Assembly (NCBI GenBank): GCA_016708905.1
Contig: JADJEV010000001.1
Location: forward strand, 186,001 to 250,000
Source: Candidatus Methylophosphatis roskildensis
GTDB lineage: Bacteria; Pseudomonadota; Gammaproteobacteria; Burkholderiales; Rhodocyclaceae
DNA: 64,000 bases
Direction: 5' to 3'
The first letter of the stretch is position 1. Each line of letters opens with the position of its first letter. The notes beneath the pieces are model-generated. The model saw only the letters and a program-made list of their open reading frames with translations, was not told the DNA's origin and ran no database searches. Positions 26,128 through 32,576 of this stretch are shown piece by piece. The position numbers and the translations under genes are program-made.

Positions 26128-27282
26128 TCACCTCACGATCGACACGCCGACGCGAAACTGCGGCCGGCGTCGCAGATTGTAGTCGAGCAGACTCTCGCCA
26201 TAGCCGTTGAAGTACTGGAAGTGCAGAAAGCCGCCGGCGTCGGAGAACAACACCCGCTTGAGCCGGTACGACAGATCGAACTGGGCGAAGCCGTTGCGGT
26301 TCGGGTTGATGTCCGACGAGAGCAGCCAGCCGTCGTCATTGCCATAGCGCAGATTGAGCAGCGAGTAGCCGCGGTAGTGGGCAATGTCGGGATTGTCCTC
26401 CCGGTCGAGGTAGCCGAACAGCTTCAATGCAGTCGAGAAGTGGGTGTCCTCGTCGATGTCCCAGCGCCAGGTCGGCTTGGCGAACAGGGTATCGATCGAG
26501 CGCGAGGTCGCGCCCTCCTTGCCGTTGGACTGGTGCTCGTAGCCGGCCTGCAGCGACAGCGAATGCGGCGAACCGATCTCGCGGTAGGGCCCCCACTGGT
26601 AGAAGAAACTCGGCTTGTAGGTGGTGTCGCGGAACGGCTTGGAATTGGCGGTGAGATCCCAGATCGAGTTCTGCGTATAGCCGAAATGCAGCCCGGTCAG
26701 CAGATCGACCCACGGAAACTCGGTGGCCAGGCCGTCGGGATCGAACAGCCGGTACTTGAAGGATAGCTGGAAGCGCGCCGTGGTATTGCCGCGCGAGCCG
26801 ACCAGGAAGTACATCGGATCGTGCGAGGACAGGGCGGTCTCGCGCTTTGACAGATCGACCACGCCTTGCGCCGCACCTTCCGTCTCGCGTTCCTTTCCCC
26901 GCATGCGGGCGAGGGTATCGATCTGCGGCGCTGCGCGACTGGCCGGGACGAACTGCACCAGCAGTCTGGACGAACCGAACTGGGTCAGCTCCAGCGTGCC
27001 GAGTCCCTCCAGTTCCGGCGGCATCGCAACCAGGTAGTCGCGCCTGCCCGACGCCGCTTCGCCGTCGGCACGCAGCGTCACCACGACGCTGCGCGGTCCG
27101 ATCAGCACCCGGGCCGGCAGCGTGTCGGCGAGCGTCTCGTTGCCGGTCGGCATCGCCGTCACACGCAAGGGCTCACCGGCCTTGACCAGCGTCTGACCGC
27201 TGGCAAGCAGTACGTCGGCATGGACCGGGGCAGCGATCAGCGCCGCGGCAAGCGCAAACAGGGGATGCAGATGACTTCGCAA
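26128..27282 (-). CDS. pldA: Outer-membrane phospholipase A
   Basis: A 384-residue outer-membrane phospholipase that degrades mislocalised phospholipids in the outer leaflet. The catalytic signature YEHQSNGKEG (His, Ser, Asn) is intact, and the C-terminal ~250 residues show alternating strands of a 12-strand barrel (FHFGYTQNSIW-like strands, LSYRLKRVLF). A 100-residue N-terminal extension precedes the barrel. The start is probably the TTG at 27282: GAGGAG lies five bases upstream and a clean signal peptide follows (RSHLHPLFALAAALIAAPVHA begins at residue 2, cleavage after VHA). Upstream ATGs in frame would put 25 hydrophilic residues before the signal. Confidence 0.9.
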   Translation of the reverse strand: MRSHLHPLFALAAALIAAPVHADVLLASGQTLVKAGEPLRVTAMPTGNETLADTLPARVLIGPRSVVVTLRADGEAASGRRDYLVAMPPELEGLGTLELTQFGSSRLLVQFVPASRAAPQIDTLARMRGKERETEGAAQGVVDLSKRETALSSHDPMYFLVGSRGNTTARFQLSFKYRLFDPDGLATEFPWVDLLTGLHFGYTQNSIWDLTANSKPFRDTTYKPSFFYQWGPYREIGSPHSLSLQAGYEHQSNGKEGATSRSIDTLFAKPTWRWDIDEDTHFSTALKLFGYLDREDNPDIAHYRGYSLLNLRYGNDDGWLLSSDINPNRNGFAQFDLSYRLKRVLFSDAGGFLHFQYFNGYGESLLDYNLRRRPQFRVGVSIVR

Positions 27283-27652
27283 ATTGGACTCCTCGAACAG
27301 GTTTTGACGATTGTTCTGACGATCCGGGGTCGCCGGCGTTCCCGACATCTGTAGCACGAATTGCGCCCGGCCCGCCGGGGCGCCGCTCGGGTAGAATCGT
27401 TCCCGGGTCGCCGATCGCCGCCACGAACCCTATTCGGCGCGCTTCGGGTGCAATCGGCCGAGGTGCCGCTTGCCGTTGTCTTGAGGAGACTTCCGTGTTA
27501 CTCCGCAGCCGCATGTCGACGCACGCGATGCCGGCGATGCTTGCAACTCGTCTAGCAGCCTGTCGGACGACTCCGAGCGCTCGGTGACCTTCCAGGCGAT
27601 GTCGGAAGAAACCGCGCGAAGCCTCGTCGAGCGTCTCCCCTGATCGCGCGAC
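27283..27652. other. Intergenic region with a start-less coding-like remnant
   Basis: A 370-bp gap. On the plus strand a frame from 27494 to 27645 reads as a plausible protein end (for example SDDSERSVTFQAMSEE, then a TGA) but has no start codon after the preceding stop. A GTG at 27495 with GGAG upstream is in the neighbouring frame and stops after 30 codons. This could be a decayed or frameshifted small gene. No other feature was seen. Confidence 0.35.
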
Positions 27653-28360
27653 ATGGCGAGCACCAGCGCACTGATTCCGGCGATCGCGGTCGGCGCGATC
27701 TTCGGCGTGCCGGCACTCGTCATATGGCGCCGCTACCGCGACCTCAAGCGCGAGCGCTTCATTCGTAACGAGCCGCTGCCCGCGGGCCTGCTGGATAAGC
27801 TCGCCAGGCGCCGGCCGCAGCTCAAGTTCAAGGACCGCGCGCTGGTGGCCCACGCGCTGCGCCAGTTCTTCCTGGTCTACCTGCGCGCCAACGGCCGCTA
27901 TGTCTCGATGCCCTCGCAGGCGGTGGATGACCTGTGGCACGAGTTCATCCTCTACACCCGGGACTATCGCGACTACTGCAAGCGGGCATTCGGCCGTTTT
28001 TTCGACCACACGCCGGCAGTGGCCCTGGCTGCCGACAAGCGCAGCAACGCCGGCCTGCGCCGCACCTGGTGGTACGCCTGCAAGGAGGAACACATCGATC
28101 CGCGCCAGCCGAGCCGCCTGCCGCTGCTGTTCGCGATCGACGCCAAGCTCGGCCTGGCCGACGGCTTCGTCTACTCGCCCGACTGCCGCGAGGCGCGCCG
28201 GCGCGGCGACAACACCACCAATTGCGCCGGCGATTTCGGTGATTCGAGCGTCGACGGCTCGACTGACGGCTTCGGCGACAGCGACAGCGGTTCGGGCGAC
28301 AGCGGTGACAGCGGCGGAGACGGTGGGTGCGGCGGCGGAGGTTGTGGCGGCGGCGATTGA
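27653..28360 (+). CDS. GRDP-like membrane-anchored protein with Gly/Asp/Cys-rich tail
   Basis: A 235-residue protein of unknown function. A single N-terminal membrane helix (residues 5-25) is followed by a cytosolic domain with the sequence VDDLWHEFILYTRDY and CKRAFGRFFDHTP (residues ~92-125). This matches the WH-x(n)-Y...FG...H core of the glycine-rich-domain-protein-like (GRDP/DUF1399) family. The last ~50 residues are low complexity: Asp/Ser/Gly repeats ending in GCGGGGCGGGD. Such tails also occur in TIGR04222-type membrane proteins. No enzymatic role is known. A copy of the 110-bp repeat begins 12 bp after the stop. Confidence 0.75.
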   Translation: MASTSALIPAIAVGAIFGVPALVIWRRYRDLKRERFIRNEPLPAGLLDKLARRRPQLKFKDRALVAHALRQFFLVYLRANGRYVSMPSQAVDDLWHEFILYTRDYRDYCKRAFGRFFDHTPAVALAADKRSNAGLRRTWWYACKEEHIDPRQPSRLPLLFAIDAKLGLADGFVYSPDCREARRRGDNTTNCAGDFGDSSVDGSTDGFGDSDSGSGDSGDSGGDGGCGGGGCGGGD

Positions 28361-28372
28361 GGCGATCGACCG

Positions 28373-28482
28373 GAGAGCCTCACCAGATGGCGCTCTCCGC
28401 AATGCGCATCGCCAGACGCCGCATAGAGTGAGCTTCTCCGGTTATATAGTCGCGTAGAGCGCCATTCCATGCGGCTTGCAGG
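28373..28482. repeat. 110-bp interspersed hairpin repeat, copy A
   Basis: This copy aligns without gaps to 31467-31576 over 110 bp at 83 identical positions. Inside it, ATGGCGCTCT (from 28386) is perfectly complementary to AGAGCGCCAT (from 28456), so the element can fold into a long hairpin with inner stems. It has no open reading frame and lies between the GRDP-like gene and the RES toxin gene, outside any coding region. Confidence 0.75.
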
Positions 28483-28595
28483 CCGGGTAACCACGCTGTA
28501 CTCAGCAATGGTTGGCGCGAACTTCGAAGCCACCCGCCGCGAGGACTTTCACCAAGGTGGGCCTGATCGATTAAATCTTGACCAATCCGGAAGCG

Positions 28596-29135
28596 CTACT
28601 TGAGCAGGCCTTGATCGGAAGCCCAACGCGACCAGTCCACAGTTTCGCTCGAAAGCAGTTCGACCGACGAACGGCCGCCGATGTTGTTTGGAAACAGCAT
28701 CAGGTTGTCACAGGGCCACCGCGCAGACGGCGCGATCAGCCCATCACAACCGAGGAACTCGACAGCAGCGCCGATCTCTTGAGTGCGCTTCAAGTTCATG
28801 GTCCCGTAAGTATCTTCCGGCACGCCGAGTGCCGACAGATCTGCGCGCACCAGTTTCAACGTGCGTCGAGCGACGACCCCGAGCGTATGCAGCATGATGG
28901 GCCTGGTCGGACGCGGACTGAGCTGGGACCAATGAAACGAAATTTCCGCCAGAGCCCCGTCGCGCTCGAAGCTCGTATAGAACACGCCCGCGGCGCCGTT
29001 AGGCATCCAACGACCGCCGCTGGTCGAACTGACAAGCGGATCTAGGCTTTGCCGTGTCGCTCGAAAAGCTCGACCGTCGAAGGGCTCAGTTGGAAATGCG
29101 TCGATTCGATGGACAAGTTCGCTGTCATGAACCAT
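28596..29135 (-). CDS. RES-domain toxin (NAD+ phosphorylase family)
   Basis: A 179-residue RES-domain protein. The defining core is visible: FRATRQSLDPL, GGRWMPNGAAGVFYTS, then ALAEISFHWS. RES toxins (such as MbcT) deplete NAD+ by phosphorolysis or a related reaction and stop growth. The gene starts 15 bp after the stop of a helix-turn-helix antitoxin with a DUF2384 tail, the standard RES-Xre order. Base composition is lower in GC than the surroundings, as expected of an acquired module. ATG 29135 is used; no strong ribosome site is seen. Confidence 0.88.
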   Translation of the reverse strand: MVHDSELVHRIDAFPTEPFDGRAFRATRQSLDPLVSSTSGGRWMPNGAAGVFYTSFERDGALAEISFHWSQLSPRPTRPIMLHTLGVVARRTLKLVRADLSALGVPEDTYGTMNLKRTQEIGAAVEFLGCDGLIAPSARWPCDNLMLFPNNIGGRSSVELLSSETVDWSRWASDQGLLK

Positions 29136-29150
29136 CAGGCCGCAAGGCGC

Positions 29151-29492
29151 TCAGAGAAAGACGCCGTCGCGCAGTTGATTCACCGCAGCGAGGAGTTCAT
29201 CCGCACGACCTTGCTGGATCAACTCAGCAGGAATTTGGTCCCCGAGTACCCGCTGACGCGCGAAGATCCACAGCCTGGCCTCGCGCGGCTCATAGAAATC
29301 CGACAACTTGTCGAGGAGGAACTCCAGCTCCAGAAGTTGCTTCTCCGTGTTCGGGTGCGGGAAGGCCTTGCCCTGGTTCCATCGCGACACAGTTTCCGGA
29401 CGCACGCTCAGCACATTTGCGACATCAGAGGAGCGCATTGCGCCCTTGTCCTGAATCGCATGCAGCCGCCGCGCAATAGCGTTACTACTCAT
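29151..29492 (-). CDS. Xre/MbcA/ParS-type antitoxin
   Basis: A 113-residue antitoxin. An N-terminal helix-turn-helix (MRSSDVANVLSVRPETVSRW) is followed by a DUF2384 toxin-binding region ending PAELIQQGRADELLAAV and NQLRDGVFL. It neutralises the RES protein by binding its active site and probably represses its own promoter. ATG 29492 is chosen since GAGG lies six bases upstream; longer in-frame starts up to 29555 would run into the promoter region. First gene of the two-gene unit. Confidence 0.87.
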   Translation of the reverse strand: MSSNAIARRLHAIQDKGAMRSSDVANVLSVRPETVSRWNQGKAFPHPNTEKQLLELEFLLDKLSDFYEPREARLWIFARQRVLGDQIPAELIQQGRADELLAAVNQLRDGVFL

Positions 29493-29595
29493 GATCGACC
29501 TCGATAGTTGAAGAAACGCGACACGTATCAGGCACGCGCTTCGCGCGCGACGCATATCATTGGATGTCGAGCCAACGGCCCAGCATGTTGATGAA

Positions 29596-29625
29596 ACTAT
29601 AGCGCTTTATATATAATCTTTACAA
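29596..29625 (-). promoter_or_regulatory. Promoter of the RES/Xre unit
   Basis: On the minus strand TTGTAA (29625-29620) and TATAGT (29601-29596), 18 bp apart, lie about 100 bp before the antitoxin start in a very AT-rich patch. Between them and the start is a CGCG-CTT-CGCG inverted repeat near 29536-29548 that could serve for autoregulation. Confidence 0.5.
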
Positions 29626-29789
29626 GCGTTTCTCGTTGACTTTTAGCGGCTTATCTCCGAAAGCCATCGCTTTAGCACCGAGTCGGCGGCAACGCCTGCG
29701 CTCCCGTCCCGCTACGGTAGCCGGGAGCAAGCGACTGGCGCGACAATAGGCGTCCGATCGAAAATCGATGCACCCGAAGGAGGCGATCC

Positions 29790-31382
29790 ATGAACCCGGC
29801 AGGCAGCTCCGAATCCCTGATGAGCGGCGCCGATTATCGCGAGTCGCTGCGCCGCTACAAGCCGACGGTCTTCGTCGACGGCCGCAGGGTCGATAGCGTG
29901 GCCGACGAACCGGCCTTCGCGCCCGGCATCAATGCCGTCGGACTGACCTACGATTTCGCGCTGGATGAGCGCTACCGCAAGCTGATGACCGCCCTGCAGG
30001 GTACCAGCGGCAAGCTCGTCAATCGCATGCTGCATATCGACGAGAGCCCGGCCGATCTGCTGAACAAGCTGGAGGCGGTGCGCCTGGTGTGCCAGGAAAC
30101 CGGCTGCGCCCTGCGCTATCTGTCGCACGACGCACTCAATGCGCTCGGCCAGGTCAGCGCCCGGCTCGACGATGCCAGGGGATCGCGCGAGCACGTGGCG
30201 CGTTTCCTCGACTATCTGCACCGCGTACAGGATCAGGATCTGACCCTGGGCATCGCGATGACCGACGCCAAGGGCGATCGCAGCAGGCGGCCTCACCAGC
30301 AGGCCAATATCGACAGCTATGTCCATATCGTCGAGCGTAATGCCAAAGGAATCGTCGTTTCGGGCACCAAGGCGATCGTGACCGGCGCGCCCTATGTCCA
30401 TGAGTTCCTGGTCATGCCCAGCCGCAACATGACGCCGGAGGACGCCGATTTCGCGGTCTGCTGCGCGGTCCCGGTCGATGCCGCCGGATTGACAATCGTC
30501 GCCCGCCCCGCCGGACGGCCGGGCGAGAAGCTCGAGCACGGCGCAGCGCTGTTCAGCCGCAAGTATGGCCAGAGCACCGCGGTGCTGATGTTCGACAAGG
30601 TGTTCGTGCCGTGGGAGCACGTGTTCTACGCCGGCGAATGGGAGCATTCGGCGCATCTGACCTACAGCTACGCGACCCACCATCGTCACACCTGCATCGG
30701 TGCGCGCGCCGGTTTCGGCGACCTGTTGATCGGCGCCGGCGCCCTGATGTGCGAGGCCAACGGCTTCGACCCCGGGCGGGAGACCCACCTGCGCGAACAG
30801 ATGGTGGAATTGATCAAGATCACCGAGGGCTTTTTCGCCTGCGGCGTGGCGGCAAGCGTCTACGCCACGGCCGATCCGTACAGCAAGACGCTGATGCCCG
30901 ACCCGGTGTTCAGCAATATCGGCAAATTGCTGCTGGCGACGCAGATCTACGACATGCACCGGATCGCCCACTACGTTTCCGGCGGTCTGATCGTCACCCT
31001 TCCCGGACCCGACGAAGACCACAACCCGGAGACCGCAGCGAGCCTGAGCGAGGTGCTGCGCGCCAACCCCGACGTGCCCTATGAAAAGCGCATCGAGACC
31101 GCCCGCCTGATCGAGGATCTGACCGCAGGCTACCAGGGCGGCTGGTACTCGGTGATCAGCCTGCACGGCGGCGGCTCGCCGGAGGCGATGAATCAGGAGA
31201 TCTACCGCAACTATCCGCTCGGATCGAAGGTGGAACTGGTCGAGCGCGTGCTCGATCGCGGCATCGCCCACGACCCCGGGCGCCCGATCACCAAGAACCG
31301 CCAACCCGGCCGCTGCTGCGACGCCGGATGCAGCGCACCGGGTCAGCCGATCATGGTGCCCCTGCCCGGCGTCAGGGAATGA
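29790..31382 (+). CDS. HpaB-family flavoprotein (4-hydroxyphenylacetate 3-hydroxylase / 4-hydroxybutyryl-CoA dehydratase family)
   Basis: A 530-residue FAD-dependent protein of the HpaB/AbfD superfamily (acyl-CoA dehydrogenase fold). It has the AbfD-like segment MTDAKGDRSRRPHQQ, FVMPSRNMT-type beta region, DKVFVPWEHVF and SLHGGGSPEAMNQ. By my alignment the [4Fe-4S] ligands of clostridial 4-hydroxybutyryl-CoA dehydratase are only half kept. Cys99 and His292 align with Cys and His here (TGCALRY; THHRHTC), while Cys103 becomes Tyr and Cys299 becomes Ala. It is therefore unlikely to be that dehydratase and may be a hydroxylase needing a separate flavin reductase. The tail is unusual: CCDAGC near the C-terminus. 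An AGGAGG site precedes ATG 29790. It stands alone. Confidence 0.82.
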   Translation: MNPAGSSESLMSGADYRESLRRYKPTVFVDGRRVDSVADEPAFAPGINAVGLTYDFALDERYRKLMTALQGTSGKLVNRMLHIDESPADLLNKLEAVRLVCQETGCALRYLSHDALNALGQVSARLDDARGSREHVARFLDYLHRVQDQDLTLGIAMTDAKGDRSRRPHQQANIDSYVHIVERNAKGIVVSGTKAIVTGAPYVHEFLVMPSRNMTPEDADFAVCCAVPVDAAGLTIVARPAGRPGEKLEHGAALFSRKYGQSTAVLMFDKVFVPWEHVFYAGEWEHSAHLTYSYATHHRHTCIGARAGFGDLLIGAGALMCEANGFDPGRETHLREQMVELIKITEGFFACGVAASVYATADPYSKTLMPDPVFSNIGKLLLATQIYDMHRIAHYVSGGLIVTLPGPDEDHNPETAASLSEVLRANPDVPYEKRIETARLIEDLTAGYQGGWYSVISLHGGGSPEAMNQEIYRNYPLGSKVELVERVLDRGIAHDPGRPITKNRQPGRCCDAGCSAPGQPIMVPLPGVRE

Positions 31383-31466
31383 CCGGCGACACGGCGGGCG
31401 CGCCTCGCCGATGCGCGGTATCGAGGTGACCCTCGGCTGCGCCGTGAGTTTTCATCCAGTTGGCCT

Positions 31467-31576
31467 GAGAGCCGCGCCAGATGGCGATCTACGCGATGCA
31501 CATCGCGGAGAGCCGCATGGGATGGACTTCTTCGGCTATCGCCACACGTAGACCACCATTCCATGCGACTTGCAGG
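31467..31576. repeat. 110-bp interspersed hairpin repeat, copy B
   Basis: The partner of 28373-28482 in the same orientation. Its outer stem pairs ATGGCGATCTACG with CGTAGACCACCAT (11 of 13 paired), and an inner perfect hairpin CGCGATG-CA-CATCGCG is present near 31493-31508. Several differences from copy A fall on both stem arms, so pairing is preserved. It lies in the gap between the HpaB-family gene and panE. Confidence 0.75.
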
Positions 31577-31599
31577 GGAGGCGGCAAATCAGGCGCCGC

Positions 31600-32559
31600 T
31601 CAGCCTTTCGTCTCGCGGGCGCGGCGAAAGTCGCGCACCTGTAGATGGACCCAGGCGGCTTCGAGCAGGGTCGCGTCGTGGCCGGCCGCTCGCGCACGGC
31701 GCAACATGTCGCCGACGATGTGAGCGGATTCGATGCGCGCGCCCGATTCGAGGTCGCGCAGCATCGAGGCGGTCATGACCGAGCCGGGCTGGGTCAGGGT
31801 CTTCAGGGCGCTGTCCACGGCGGTGGGCCGCGAGGGCTTGCCGGCCGCCGCCGCGGCCGACTCGCACTCGGCCAGCATGCGCTCGGTGAGTCCAACTCCG
31901 CCCAGTGCCGCGACGATGTCGCCGATCGCGCCGCGCATCAGCGTCGTCATGCCGGCCAGCGTGGCGAGGAAGACGAACTTCTCCCAGATTTCCTGATCGA
32001 TGTCATCGACATGGCGCGCGTCCACCGGTGTCTGGCGAAAGGCGGCGTCGAGCGCGTCGAGCGCGTGCTTGGCAGCGGCGCCGTTGGTCGGTCGCAGGCC
32101 GTAGGTGATGCGATGCAGATCGGTCAATTGCCGCACCACGCCGTCGGGCGTGAGTGCGCTGGCAATATGGCAGCAGCCGCCGAGCACGCGCGCGGCGCCG
32201 AACGCGCGATCGAGCCGATCGAAGTGCTCGAGCCCGTTCAACACCGGCAGGATCAGGGTGTCGGGACGCAGCGCCGGCGCGATCGATTCGATCGCCGAAT
32301 CGAGGTCGTACGCCTTGCAGGTCAATAGCACCAGATCGTAGTCGGGCCGCAATGCCGCCTGCACCACCGTGCGCACCGGAATCGCAATATCGCCATACCG
32401 GCTGTCGACGCGCAGGCCATTTTCAGCAAGGGTCGCGGCGCGTGCGGGACGAACCAGGAAGCTGACCTCGAGCGTCGATTTGCCCTGGAGCGTGGCCTCG
32501 GCCAGCCGTCCACCGAAATATCCGCCGGTAGCACCTGCGCCAAGCACAAGCATTTCCAT
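31600..32559 (-). CDS. panE: 2-dehydropantoate 2-reductase
   Basis: A 319-residue ketopantoate reductase family enzyme making pantoate with NADPH for CoA synthesis. Seen: the Rossmann motif VLGAGATGGYFGGRL at the N-terminus, LLTCKAYD, the LNGLEHFDRL region with the Asn before Gly, and KFVFLATLAGMT containing the catalytic-lysine helix. Paralogues act on other 2-keto acids, so the exact substrate is not certain. ATG 32559 follows AGGA by seven bases. It is 17 bp downstream of uvrD on the same strand. Confidence 0.88.
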   Translation of the reverse strand: MEMLVLGAGATGGYFGGRLAEATLQGKSTLEVSFLVRPARAATLAENGLRVDSRYGDIAIPVRTVVQAALRPDYDLVLLTCKAYDLDSAIESIAPALRPDTLILPVLNGLEHFDRLDRAFGAARVLGGCCHIASALTPDGVVRQLTDLHRITYGLRPTNGAAAKHALDALDAAFRQTPVDARHVDDIDQEIWEKFVFLATLAGMTTLMRGAIGDIVAALGGVGLTERMLAECESAAAAAGKPSRPTAVDSALKTLTQPGSVMTASMLRDLESGARIESAHIVGDMLRRARAAGHDATLLEAAWVHLQVRDFRRARETKG

Positions 32560-32576
32560 ATCGTGTTCCTGAGCGT

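Noticed and set aside
29712..31304. A 530-codon minus-strand frame opposite the HpaB-family gene
   Set aside because: Antisense shadow; the plus strand has a clear family match and a strong ribosome site.
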